From Ornithinicoccus hortensis (GTDB lineage Bacteria > Actinomycetota > Actinomycetes > Actinomycetales > Dermatophilaceae), in NCBI RefSeq assembly GCF_006716185.1, contig NZ_VFOP01000001.1, positions 1,488,001-1,552,000 on the forward strand: DNA of 64,000 nt, read 5' to 3'. Position numbers and translations under genes: made by a program. The notes under the pieces are model-generated. The model was not told where the DNA came from and searched no databases. It saw only the letters and a program-made list of their open reading frames with translations. This document shows positions 18,836-27,708 of this stretch, piece after piece. How positions within the stretch are numbered: position 1 is the first letter of the stretch; each line of letters opens with the position of its first letter.

Positions 18836-20658
18836 GGAAGCACCGCGCGCGGCCCCGCACCCGGCGCCGGGTCCTGGTCTCCGCGCTGGCCGCCTCGGCG
18901 GTCTTCCTGGCCGGGTGCGCCGGGTTGCCGATCGACAACACGGTCGAGCCCGGCCTCCCGGTGCTCGGGCAGGCGCAACAGGGCGTCCAGGTGATCACCG
19001 ACGGCCCGGAGGACGGCATGGACCCCGGCCAGATCGTGCGGGGTTTCCTGCGGGCCAACCAGGGCTTCACCGACGACCACGACACGGCCCGGGACTACCT
19101 GACCGACGAGATGGCCGGGCAGTGGCAACCCACCTCCCAGGTCCTCGTCTACGGCGGGGACATCCAGGTGTCCACGGACGGTGACCGGGTGATGGCGCGG
19201 GTGTCGGTCGTGGGCACCGTGGACGAGGACGGCCGGCTCACCGAGACCCCCAGCGGGACGGTGCTGAACGAGTACTTCGAGATGACCCGGGTCGGCGGGC
19301 AGTGGCGGATCCAGGACCTGCCGACCAGCTTCGGGCTGTGGCTGACCCGGCCCGACTTCGAGCGGCTCTACCGGGCCCTGACCGTCAACTATGCCTCGTC
19401 CACCTCCGACGAGTTCGTGGCCGACGTGCGGTGGTTCCCCCGCTACCCCCAGGCGGCCGGGCTACCGACGGCGCTGGCCCGGGCCCAGCTGGAACCGACC
19501 CCGGAGCACCTGCGCGGTGCGGTGCGCAACGGCATACCGACCGGCCTCGACCTGGTGGCCGGCGGGGTGCCGGTCGACCCCGCGACGGGGGTGGCCACGG
19601 TCGACCTGAGCGGCCTGGGGTCCGGGAGCTCCACGGAGCAGCAGCAACTCATCTGGGCCCAGTTCGCCCGCACCCTCCGGCAGGCGCCGGGCGTCAGCGG
19701 GGTGCGGATCCAGGCCAACGGTCGGACCCTGCCGGTCGACGCCCCCGAGGAGGACTCCGTCGGGGACCCCGCCGATATCGGGTTCACCGACCCCCGGCCG
19801 GCGGTCGACTTCGCGCTGCGGCGGGTGCGTAACGAACTGACCATCGTCGACCCGGCCAACTACCGGCTGGCGGAGTACTCACCCACCGGCGGGGAGGAAC
19901 TGCCCGAGCTGCCCAGCGTCCCGATCCGGTGGGTCAACCTGGCCACCGACCCGGAGGTGACCGACTTCGCCGCGGTGTCCATCGACCGGGAGACCGTCTG
20001 GCGGTGGCGGGCCGGCAACGAGCAGGAGATGCGGCAGATCGGCACCGAGCTGACCGGCCCGAGCTTCGACGGGGCCGGGCACTTCTGGATCGCCGGGGCG
20101 TCGGGGGAGCGGCCGCGGGTCTGGGTGGTGGACCTCTCGGTCTCGCTGAACCAGGCGGTGGCCCGGCCGGTCGAGGCGGAGTGGCTCACCGAGCGCTGGC
20201 AGGTGCTGGACTTCGAGGTGGCGCCCGGCGGGCAGCAGGCGCTGATCCACCTGCGGGACCGGGTGTCGGGGCGGGAGGAGCTCGGGCTGACCGGGATCGT
20301 GCGCACCGGCGACGGCGACCCCGACGACGCGGGCGACCCGGTCTCGCTGACCGAGCCGGAGCCGCTGGCCCCCACCCTGCAGACGGTGACCAGTGTCGGG
20401 TGGCTCAACCCGTTGACGCTGGTGGCGCTCGGGCAGCGGCGGGAGGACACGGTCGTCACGCCGTTCCTGGTGCCCGTCGGTGGTTTCCTCGAGCCGTTCG
20501 CGCCGATCCCCGGGGACACCCCGACCGCGATCCGCGGCGTGCCCGGTGACGAGGAGGTCGTCCTGGTGCTCACCGAGCAGGGGCGGATCTACCTGCCGGA
20601 GGCCAGCACCTGGGAGACCTACCGGCCCGGCGACGACCTGGTGATCCCGGGCCACTGA
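18832..20658 (+). CDS. lpqB: Lipoprotein LpqB, MtrAB accessory factor
   Basis: 608 residues. It has a strongly basic N-terminus, a hydrophobic segment and a lipobox LAGC (Cys29), so it is an outer-face membrane lipoprotein. A GerMN domain lies at about 190-320 (RAALTVNYASS-like RALTVNYASSTSDEFVADV; APGVSGVRIQANGR), with a C-terminal beta-propeller-like region to 608. LpqB binds the MtrB sensor region and modulates MtrA output. ATG 18832 is used because it is translationally coupled (ATGA) to mtrB and gives the full signal sequence. Confidence 0.95.
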   Translation: MRKHRARPRTRRRVLVSALAASAVFLAGCAGLPIDNTVEPGLPVLGQAQQGVQVITDGPEDGMDPGQIVRGFLRANQGFTDDHDTARDYLTDEMAGQWQPTSQVLVYGGDIQVSTDGDRVMARVSVVGTVDEDGRLTETPSGTVLNEYFEMTRVGGQWRIQDLPTSFGLWLTRPDFERLYRALTVNYASSTSDEFVADVRWFPRYPQAAGLPTALARAQLEPTPEHLRGAVRNGIPTGLDLVAGGVPVDPATGVATVDLSGLGSGSSTEQQQLIWAQFARTLRQAPGVSGVRIQANGRTLPVDAPEEDSVGDPADIGFTDPRPAVDFALRRVRNELTIVDPANYRLAEYSPTGGEELPELPSVPIRWVNLATDPEVTDFAAVSIDRETVWRWRAGNEQEMRQIGTELTGPSFDGAGHFWIAGASGERPRVWVVDLSVSLNQAVARPVEAEWLTERWQVLDFEVAPGGQQALIHLRDRVSGREELGLTGIVRTGDGDPDDAGDPVSLTEPEPLAPTLQTVTSVGWLNPLTLVALGQRREDTVVTPFLVPVGGFLEPFAPIPGDTPTAIRGVPGDEEVVLVLTEQGRIYLPEASTWETYRPGDDLVIPGH

Positions 20659-20759
20659 CCCGGGCGGGCCGCTCGTCCACAGCGGGCGGGGAGGACCGGA
20701 GCGTCCACAGGCAGGTTCGGCGGTCGGCGCGCCGGGGCGCGCGCGACCGACGATTCGGT

Positions 20760-21503
20760 ATGCCGTCAGCCGCGCCCTTCGCCTCCCTCACCGACCTGGT
20801 CGACCTCGTCCTGCCGCGGGAGTGTGGCGGGTGCGGGACCGTGGGGGAGCGGTGCTGCCCGGCCTGTCGGGCGGTGCTCGCGGGGGCCTCTCCGCGGCCG
20901 TGGCGGCCGGACCCGTGCCCGGACGGTTTCCCCCGGGCCTGGGCGGGGCTGCCCTACGAGGGACCCGTCCGGCAGTTGGTGGTGACCTGGAAGGACGGGG
21001 GGCGTCGCGACCTCACCCCGGTGCTGGGCCACGTCCTGGCCCGCTGCCTGGCGGCCGCGGTCGCCGAGCTGCTCGACGTCGGTCTCCTGACGGCCGGGGC
21101 GGGCCGGGTGCCCGGGGCACCCGCGTTGCTCGTCGTGCCGGCACCCTCCTCGAGGGCGACGACCCGGCAGCGCGGGGACCGGCCGCTCGTGCAGCTGTGC
21201 CGTGTCGCCGCACGTGCCCTGCCGCCCGGTCTCACGCGGCTCCTGCCGGCCCTGCGGCAGGGCCGGGCGGTGGCCGACCAGGCGGGTCTGGACCAGCGCG
21301 CCCGGGCCGTCAACCTCGCCGGATCCATGGTCCTGGTCCCCCGGACGGAGCGCCGCGTGGCCGGGGCGCACTGCCTGCTGGTCGACGACGTCGTGACCAC
21401 CGGCGCCACCCTGGCCGAGGCGACACGGGTGCTGCGCGGCGCGGGTGCGCGCACGGTGGTGGCGGTCACCGTGGCCGCGACACGGCGCTGGTCAGCGTCC
21501 TGA
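20760..21503 (+). CDS. comF: ComF-family phosphoribosyltransferase-like protein
   Basis: 247 residues. The N-terminal Cys cluster CGGCGTVGERCCPACRAVL is a zinc-ribbon-like unit, and the C-terminal PRTase fold has the PRPP loop HCLLVDDVVTTGATLAEA. YEGPVRQLVVTWKDGGRRDL and GRAVADQAGLDQRARAVNL are typical of ComFC. In transformable bacteria ComF helps uptake of DNA; in actinobacteria the role is unclear. The start ATG is embedded in a GTATGCCG motif with a GACGAT box 5 nt before it. Confidence 0.9.
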   Translation: MPSAAPFASLTDLVDLVLPRECGGCGTVGERCCPACRAVLAGASPRPWRPDPCPDGFPRAWAGLPYEGPVRQLVVTWKDGGRRDLTPVLGHVLARCLAAAVAELLDVGLLTAGAGRVPGAPALLVVPAPSSRATTRQRGDRPLVQLCRVAARALPPGLTRLLPALRQGRAVADQAGLDQRARAVNLAGSMVLVPRTERRVAGAHCLLVDDVVTTGATLAEATRVLRGAGARTVVAVTVAATRRWSAS

Positions 21504-21703
21504 CCACCGGGGCTGTCCTCACCCCAGGCGGGGGGCTAGTGTGTCTCCATGGAGCAGGTTCTCGGCCCTCGGACCGCACGGCGGCCGGGGCCGGGCCGGG
21601 TCCGCAACGATCTCCCGGAGGGGGTGGTGGCGAGACGATCGAGGGCATCCTGAATGCTCGTTGCACCACATCCCATCCTGCCTTGCCTCGCTGAGGAGGA
21701 CAC

Positions 21704-22384
21704 ATGGAAATCACCGTGACCGGCCGCAAGAAGACCGTCACCGACCGCTTCCGCCGACACCTGGAGGAGAAGCTCGAAAAGATCCCGCAGCTGGCCCCGA
21801 GGACCAGCCGGGTCGACGTGGTTCTCACCCATGAGAGCAACCCGCGGCTGACCAAGACCAGTGAGCGGGTGGAGATCACCTGCTACGTCAAGCGCACCGT
21901 CGTCCGGGCGGAGGGCGCCGCGGACGAGGAGTACGCCGCACTCGACCTGGTCATGACCAAGCTCACCGAACGGCTGCGCCGGCTGGGGGACAAGAAGCGG
22001 ATCAGCCATACCGGCAAGCACCGGCTCCCCTCCGTGGCCGAGGCCACCTTCGGTCTGACCACCGAGCCGCTGATCAGCGAGGAGCCGAGTGCCAACGGGG
22101 CCGGACGGACCGCGGAGGAGGCGGTGGACGAGGCCCTCGGGACCGAGGGGAACTCGCCGATCGAGCTGCGCGAGAAGGTCCATGCGTCCGAGCCGATGAC
22201 GGTGGGCCAGGCGCTGAACGAGATGGAGCTCGTCGGGCACGACTTCTACCTGTTCGAGGACGTCGACAGCGGGCACCCGAGCGTGGTGTACCGGCGGCGC
22301 GGTTGGTCCTACGGCGTGCTGCGGTTGGACACCGGGGAGCGGAACACCCAGGACGAGGAGGGCGCGGCGGAACGGGTCGGCTGA
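21704..22384 (+). CDS. hpf: Ribosome hibernation-promoting factor, long form
   Basis: 226 residues with a strong ribosome site (GAGGAGG) before ATG 21704. The N-terminal S30AE domain (1-105: MEITVTGRKKTVTDRFRRHL; DLVMTKLTERLRRLGDKKRI) binds the 30S decoding and mRNA channel. A linker leads to the C-terminal dimerisation domain (about 165-215: MTVGQALNEMELVGHDFYLF; VVYRRRGWSYGVL). It makes inactive 100S ribosomes in stationary phase. About 200 nt of leader precede it with no other ORF, leaving room for regulated transcription. Confidence 0.96.
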   Translation: MEITVTGRKKTVTDRFRRHLEEKLEKIPQLAPRTSRVDVVLTHESNPRLTKTSERVEITCYVKRTVVRAEGAADEEYAALDLVMTKLTERLRRLGDKKRISHTGKHRLPSVAEATFGLTTEPLISEEPSANGAGRTAEEAVDEALGTEGNSPIELREKVHASEPMTVGQALNEMELVGHDFYLFEDVDSGHPSVVYRRRGWSYGVLRLDTGERNTQDEEGAAERVG

Positions 22385-22453
22385 CCCGGCACCACCGGCG
22401 CCCCGGGGGCCACCGACACAGCGGGTGTCGGTGGCCCCCGTTACGTTGGGTGG

Positions 22454-23656
22454 GTGCCCCCCACCCTGACCCTGCCCCAGGCCCGGCGGATCGCGCTGGC
22501 GGCCCAGGGCTTCGCCGACGGACGGCCCGCTCCCTGGTCGGCCTCGATGCGGCAGGTCCAGCGCGTGATCGACCGGCTGCAGGTCGTCCAGATCGACAGC
22601 GTCAACGTGGTCACCCGCAGCCAGTACCTCCCGTTCTTCGCCCGGCTCGGCCCCTACGACACGGCCCTGCTGGACCGGGCCCGCGACGGTGCCGGCCCGC
22701 GGTCCCAGGCCCCTCGGCGCCTGGTCGAGGCCTGGGCGCACGAGGCGAGCCTGATCCCGCCGGAGACCTGGCCCTACCTGGGGTTCCGGATGCAGCGGGC
22801 CTCGGTGGACTCCTGGTCCCGCCGGGTCGAGTCAGAGCACCCGGGTGTGCTCGGCGCCGTCCTGGACACGGTGACCCGGCACGGACCGATCACCGCGCGG
22901 GAGGTCGACCGGTGGGTCGAGCACGACGTGCCACGCACCCGGGAGCACTGGGGCTGGAACTGGTCGCTGGTCAAGCAGTGCCTGGAGCACCTGTTCTGGG
23001 CCGGCCGGATCGTCAGCGCCGGGCGCAACAGCCAGTTCGAGCGGCGGTATGCGCTGCCCTCCTACCTGTTGCCGGCCGACATCGTGGCCAGGGGGCCGGG
23101 GGAGCCCGGGGCCCCCGACCAGGAGGAGTCCGGCCTGGCCCTGATGCGGCGCGCCGTCCGGGCCCACGGCATCGGCACCGAGGCGGACCTGCGGGACTAC
23201 TTCCGGCTCCGGCAGCAGATGGCCGCCCCGGCCCTGGCCGAGCTGGTCCGGCGGGGAGAGGTCGAGCAGGTGCAGGTGCGCGGCTGGGACCGACCCGCCT
23301 ACCTGGACCCGTCCGCCCGGCGTCCCCGCGCGGTCCGCGCCAGCGCGCTGCTCAGCCCGTTCGACTCCCTGGTCTGGGAGCGGGCCCGCACCGAACGGCT
23401 CTTCGGCTTCCGCTACCGGATCGAGATCTACGTCCCCGCGCCCAAGCGGGTGCACGGCTACTACGTGCTGCCGTTCCTGTGGAACGAGCAGTTGGTCGCC
23501 CGGGTGGACCTCAAGGCCGACCGCGCCGCCGACCGGTTGTGGGTGCGGGCCGTGCACCTGGAGCCGGACGCGCCCCGGGGCTCGCGGGAGGCCCTGGCCG
23601 AGGAGCTGGCGCTGCTGGCGGACTGGCTGCAACTGGGCCGGGTCGAGGTCACCTGA
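22454..23656 (+). CDS. Winged-helix DNA glycosylase-like protein (YcaQ/AlkX family)
   Basis: 400 residues of the HTH_42/YcaQ family. The signature LQVVQIDSVNVVTRSQYLPF contains the Q-phi-D motif (VQID) that marks the AlkX branch; the AlkZ branch has Q-phi-Q. FARLGPYD and the central helices match three tandem winged helices, and the C-terminal part has LLSPFDSLVWERARTERLFG. Characterised members unhook DNA interstrand crosslinks. GTG 22454 has a TACGTT -10 box 6 nt upstream (leaderless). Confidence 0.85.
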   Translation: MPPTLTLPQARRIALAAQGFADGRPAPWSASMRQVQRVIDRLQVVQIDSVNVVTRSQYLPFFARLGPYDTALLDRARDGAGPRSQAPRRLVEAWAHEASLIPPETWPYLGFRMQRASVDSWSRRVESEHPGVLGAVLDTVTRHGPITAREVDRWVEHDVPRTREHWGWNWSLVKQCLEHLFWAGRIVSAGRNSQFERRYALPSYLLPADIVARGPGEPGAPDQEESGLALMRRAVRAHGIGTEADLRDYFRLRQQMAAPALAELVRRGEVEQVQVRGWDRPAYLDPSARRPRAVRASALLSPFDSLVWERARTERLFGFRYRIEIYVPAPKRVHGYYVLPFLWNEQLVARVDLKADRAADRLWVRAVHLEPDAPRGSREALAEELALLADWLQLGRVEVT

Positions 23657-23670
23657 CCGGCACATTCCGT

Positions 23671-23724
23671 TCATGTAACGATCCCCGCAGGGCGACCCCG
23701 CGGGCTACCCGTTGCCCCTAGGCT
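23671..23724 (+). promoter_or_regulatory. Putative promoter of the secreted nuclease gene
   Basis: A -10-like TAGGCT at 23719-23724 is preceded about 45 nt earlier by GTTCATGTAACG (from 23672), which weakly resembles a PHO-box unit. Phosphate control is plausible for an extracellular nuclease but only suggested. The gene's ribosome site GAAGG sits just before the chosen ATG 23779. Confidence 0.3.
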
Positions 23725-23778
23725 CAGCGGACGTCCGGCTCCCGGACCATCCCTGTCCAGCTCACGAAGGTGTATGCC

Positions 23779-26700
23779 ATGACACGACGTGCCGCCACCC
23801 GGCGCACGGCGGTCCTCGGCGCCTCGTCCCTGGTCCTCACCGGACTCCTCGGGACGGCGCTGCCCGCGACCGCCACACCCACCCCGTCAGCCCCGGTGGC
23901 CCCCCAGGCCGAGGGGCTGATCATCAGCGAGTACATCGAGGGGTCCGGCTTCAACAAGGCCCTGGAGATCTACAACGGCAGCGCCGCGGAGGTGGACCTG
24001 GCCGACTACGTCATCCAGGGTTACCAGAACGGGAGTGCCCAGGTCAGCTACACGCGCTACCCCGAGGGGACGCTGCAGCCGGGCGAGGTGCACGTGGTCG
24101 CGCACGCCGATTGGGCACTCGGCGACGACCTCGTGGACCAGACGCTGGACCTGCAGTTCAACGGGGACGACGCGGTCGTGCTGGCCACGGCGGGTGAGGA
24201 CGGCGTGGTCGTCGACTCCATCGGGCAGGTGGGGGTGGATCCCGGGACCCGCTGGGGCACCCCACCGGAGACGACGATGGACGCGACCCTGGTGCGCAAC
24301 CCCGACGTCTGCGCCGGTGACGTGGTCCCGGACGACGCCTTCGACCCGGCGACCGAGTGGACCGGCCTGCCGACGAACGACGTCAGCGACCTGGGGCACC
24401 ACACCGCCGAGTGTGGTCCGGCGGGTCCGGTCGACGTCGTGCTCAACGAGTTCTCCGTCAGCACCGTCGGGGCAGACCTGGAGTTCCTCGAGGTGTACGG
24501 CGAGGCCGACACCGACTACTCCGACCTGACCATCCTCGAGGTCGAGGGCGATGCCGACTCCTCCTCGCGCGGGACCGTGGTGAGCCAGCACGCCGTCGGC
24601 AGTACCGACGCGGACGGGTTCTGGTCCGAGGACCTGCCGGTCAACACGATCCAGAACGGCACGCTGACCCTCTTGCTGGTCTCCGGCTACACCGGCGAGG
24701 CCGTGCTGGACGCGGACCAGGACGGGGAGATCGACGCCCCCGCCTGGGACGAGCTGCTCGACTCCGTGGCGGTCAACGGCAGCGCCACCGGCGACCTCGT
24801 CTACTCCGAGACGGTCCTGGCCGTGGAGTACGACGGCGCGGACTTCGCCCCCGGGGGTGCCTCGCGGATCCCGGACGGCACGGACACCGACACCACCGCC
24901 GACTGGGTGCGCAACGACTACGACCTGGCCGGCTTCCCCGGCTTCGACGGTCCGCCGGTCGACGGGCAGGCCTGGAACACCCCCGGTGCGCCCAACGAGG
25001 TCTACCACGCCGAGGAGCCGCCCCCCGGCGGCGCCTGCGGTGAACCCGCGACGGCGGTCGGCGCCGTCCAGGGTGAGGACGACTCGACCCCGCTGGACGG
25101 CCAACAGGTCGACATCGAGGGCACCGTCGTCGGTGACTTCCAGACCGGCGGCTTCCAGGGCTTCTACGTGCAGGACGGCGGCGACGACAACCCCGCCACC
25201 TCCGACGGCATCTTCGTGTACGCCCCCGGCGGCACGGACGTGGCGATGGGCGACTCCGTCCGGGTGTCCGGCACCGCGGGCGAGAACTTCGGGATGACCC
25301 AGGTCAGCGCGGGCACCATCACGGTGTGCGCGACCGGTGGCGAGCTGCCCGAGCCGACCGTGCTCGAGCTGCCGATCGAGGACCACGAGCCCTACGAGGG
25401 GATGTACGTCACGTTCCCCCAGGACCTGGCCATCCTGGAGTACTTCAACTACGGACGGTTCGGTGAGATCGCGATCGGCACCGACCGGCAGTACCAGCCG
25501 ACCGCCACCTACGAGCCGGGTTCGCCGGAGGCCGTGGCGCTCGCGGAGGCCAACCTGGCCAACCGGATCACCCTGGACGACGGCCGCAGCACGCAGAACC
25601 CGGACCCGGCCATCCACCCGAACGGCGAGGAGTTCACCCTCGACAACCTGTTCCGTGGCGGGGACCTGGTCACCGGTGCCACCGGCGTCCTGGACTACCG
25701 GTTCGACCTGTGGCGGATCCAGCCCACCCAGGGCGCGGAGTTCACCGTGGCCAACCCGCGGCCGACCCTGCCGGACGTCGGGGGCGACCTCACCGTGGCC
25801 TCGTTCAACGTGCTGAACTACTTCACCACGTTGAACGACCGTGGGGCGAACACCCCGGAGGAGTTCGAGCGCCAGGAGGCCAAGATCGTGGCCGCCCTGG
25901 CGGAGATGGACGCCGACGTGGTCGGTCTCATCGAGATCGAGAACAACGACGACGTGGCGCTGGAGACGCTCACCCAGGCGCTGAACGACGAGGTGGGAGC
26001 GGGCACCTACGAGTTCGTGGCGACCGGCAAGGTCGGCACCGACGCGATCACCACGGCGTTCATCTACCAGCCCGATTCGGTGACCCCCGTCGGGGACTTC
26101 GCGACGCTGACCACCGAGGACGACCCGCGCTTCCTGGACGACTTCAACCGTCCCACGCTGGCGCAGACCTTCCAGGACAACGCGACCGGTGAGTCCGTCG
26201 TGGTCGCCGTGAACCACCTGAAGTCCAAGGGCTCGGACTGCCTGGCGGTCGGGGACCCGGAGGACCCGGACGGTCAGGGCAACTGCAACGGGGTGCGCAC
26301 CGACGCGGCCGAGGCGATGGCGGACTGGCTGGCCGGGGACCCGACCGGGACCGGTGTCGCCGAGACGCTGATCATCGGTGACCTGAACTCCTACGACAAG
26401 GAGGACCCGATCGTGGCCCTCGAGTCGGCCGGGTTCACCGACCTGCTGCTCGAGCACTCGGGTGAGGACGCCTACTCCTACGTCTTCGACGGCCAGCTGG
26501 GCTACCTGGACCACGCGTTGGCCAACGAGGCGCTGGCCGGCAAGGTCGCCGACACCACGGTGTGGACGATCAACGCCGACGAGGCCAGCCTCATCGACTA
26601 CGACATGACGTTCAAGCTGCCCCCGCAGCAGGAACTGTTCGCCCCGGACCCGTTCCGGTCCAGCGACCACGACCCGGTCCTGATCGGGCTGTCCCTGGCG

Positions 26701-27615
26701 CAGGACCCGGAGCCGGTCGTCGTGGACCGGATCCGCGGCGCCGACCGCTACGAGACCTCGGCCGAGATCGTCGGGAGCTACGGCGACGTGGACACCCTGG
26801 TCCTGGCCAGCGGCCAGGCGTTCCCGGACGCGCTGTCCGGTGGTGCCCCGGCCATCCGCGACGACCAGCCGGTCCTGCTCACCCGGACCGACTGGCTGGA
26901 GCAGTCGACCGCCGACGCGCTGACCGCGGCGGCGCCGGAGCGGATCATCGTGCTGGGCGGCGGCAGTGCCGTGTCGGACACCGTGGTGGAGGAGGTCGAG
27001 GCGCTGACCGGCGCGCAGATCACCCGGGTCAGCGGCCCGGACCGCTACGCCACGGCGGCGGAGGTGGCCGCGCAGCTGTTCGACGCGGCCGACGTCGACA
27101 CCGTCTACGTCGCCTCGGGCCAGGACTACGCCGATGCGCTTGCCGGTGCCCCGCTGGCGGGACGGGACGGTTACCCGATCCTGCTGGTGCGGGAGACCGA
27201 GGCGCCGGACTCCACGCAGGAGGCGCTGGAGGGCCTGTCCCCGGAGCGGATCGTGGTGCTCGGCGGGACGAACCGGATCTCGGACACGGTCCTGGAGCAG
27301 CTGGCACCCTACGCCAACAGCGTCGAGCGCCTGTCCGGACCGACCCGGTACGAAACCGCCGCCCTGATCGCCGCGGAGTTCGAGCCCACCGGCGCCGAGT
27401 TCGTCGCCTCGGGCCTGGCCTTCCCGGACGCGCTGTCCGGTGCGGCCCTGGTGGGTCACCTGGGCGGGCCGCTGCTGCTCACCAACCCGGCTGAGCTGCC
27501 GGGCGCGACGGCGGACGCCCTGGTCGAGCGGGAGCCCGGCTCGGTCACCCTCTTCGGTGGGACCGCAGCCATCTCGACCGCGGTCGAGGAGGCGATCGCC
27601 GCGCTCTTCGAGTAG
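23779..27615 (+). CDS. Secreted ExeM/NucH-type endonuclease with lamin-tail domains and three cell-wall-binding repeats
   Basis: 1278 residues. The signal peptide is 1-33 (RRAATRRTAVLGASS..., ending near ATATPTP). A lamin-tail domain covers about 37-165 (LIISEYIEGSGFNKALEIYN) and a second lamin-tail-like part about 210-400. An OB-like ExeM segment spans about 420-540 (TPLDGQQVDIEGTVVGDFQT). The endonuclease/exonuclease/phosphatase fold is at about 672-972: FNVLNYF, EIENND, VNHLKSKGSDC, IIGDLNSYD and the catalytic SSDHDPVL. Three CWB2 repeats (about 983-1278) begin RIRGADRYETSA, RVSGPDRYATAA and RLSGPTRYETAA. It probably degrades extracellular DNA while held on the wall. ATG 23779 is preferred over GTG 23770 because GAAGG is correctly spaced. 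Confidence 0.93.
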   Translation: MTRRAATRRTAVLGASSLVLTGLLGTALPATATPTPSAPVAPQAEGLIISEYIEGSGFNKALEIYNGSAAEVDLADYVIQGYQNGSAQVSYTRYPEGTLQPGEVHVVAHADWALGDDLVDQTLDLQFNGDDAVVLATAGEDGVVVDSIGQVGVDPGTRWGTPPETTMDATLVRNPDVCAGDVVPDDAFDPATEWTGLPTNDVSDLGHHTAECGPAGPVDVVLNEFSVSTVGADLEFLEVYGEADTDYSDLTILEVEGDADSSSRGTVVSQHAVGSTDADGFWSEDLPVNTIQNGTLTLLLVSGYTGEAVLDADQDGEIDAPAWDELLDSVAVNGSATGDLVYSETVLAVEYDGADFAPGGASRIPDGTDTDTTADWVRNDYDLAGFPGFDGPPVDGQAWNTPGAPNEVYHAEEPPPGGACGEPATAVGAVQGEDDSTPLDGQQVDIEGTVVGDFQTGGFQGFYVQDGGDDNPATSDGIFVYAPGGTDVAMGDSVRVSGTAGENFGMTQVSAGTITVCATGGELPEPTVLELPIEDHEPYEGMYVTFPQDLAILEYFNYGRFGEIAIGTDRQYQPTATYEPGSPEAVALAEANLANRITLDDGRSTQNPDPAIHPNGEEFTLDNLFRGGDLVTGATGVLDYRFDLWRIQPTQGAEFTVANPRPTLPDVGGDLTVASFNVLNYFTTLNDRGANTPEEFERQEAKIVAALAEMDADVVGLIEIENNDDVALETLTQALNDEVGAGTYEFVATGKVGTDAITTAFIYQPDSVTPVGDFATLTTEDDPRFLDDFNRPTLAQTFQDNATGESVVVAVNHLKSKGSDCLAVGDPEDPDGQGNCNGVRTDAAEAMADWLAGDPTGTGVAETLIIGDLNSYDKEDPIVALESAGFTDLLLEHSGEDAYSYVFDGQLGYLDHALANEALAGKVADTTVWTINADEASLIDYDMTFKLPPQQELFAPDPFRSSDHDPVLIGLSLAQDPEPVVVDRIRGADRYETSAEIVGSYGDVDTLVLASGQAFPDALSGGAPAIRDDQPVLLTRTDWLEQSTADALTAAAPERIIVLGGGSAVSDTVVEEVEALTGAQITRVSGPDRYATAAEVAAQLFDAADVDTVYVASGQDYADALAGAPLAGRDGYPILLVRETEAPDSTQEALEGLSPERIVVLGGTNRISDTVLEQLAPYANSVERLSGPTRYETAALIAAEFEPTGAEFVASGLAFPDALSGAALVGHLGGPLLLTNPAELPGATADALVEREPGSVTLFGGTAAISTAVEEAIAALFE

Positions 27616-27632
27616 GCACGCGGCACACGAAC

Positions 27633-27674
27633 ACGGCTGCCGGGTCACCCCTCGCGGGGAGACCCGGCAGCCGT
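27633..27674. terminator. Bidirectional hairpin terminator
   Basis: A perfect 14-bp inverted repeat (ACGGCTGCCGGGTC and its complement) around a 14-nt loop lies between the convergent nuclease and tctA genes. No T-tract is present, as is usual in high-G+C genomes. Confidence 0.8.
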
Positions 27675-27708
27675 GTCTGGTGGCTCGGACGAGCGGTGCC
27701 GCGACGGG

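Noticed and set aside
20659-20759. DnaA boxes (two cgtccacag copies) before comF
   Set aside because: Only a partial match to the DnaA consensus and no replication genes nearby.
23887-27648. About 1250-codon frame antisense to the secreted nuclease
   Set aside because: Low-complexity translation without family motifs; the plus-strand gene has clear domains.
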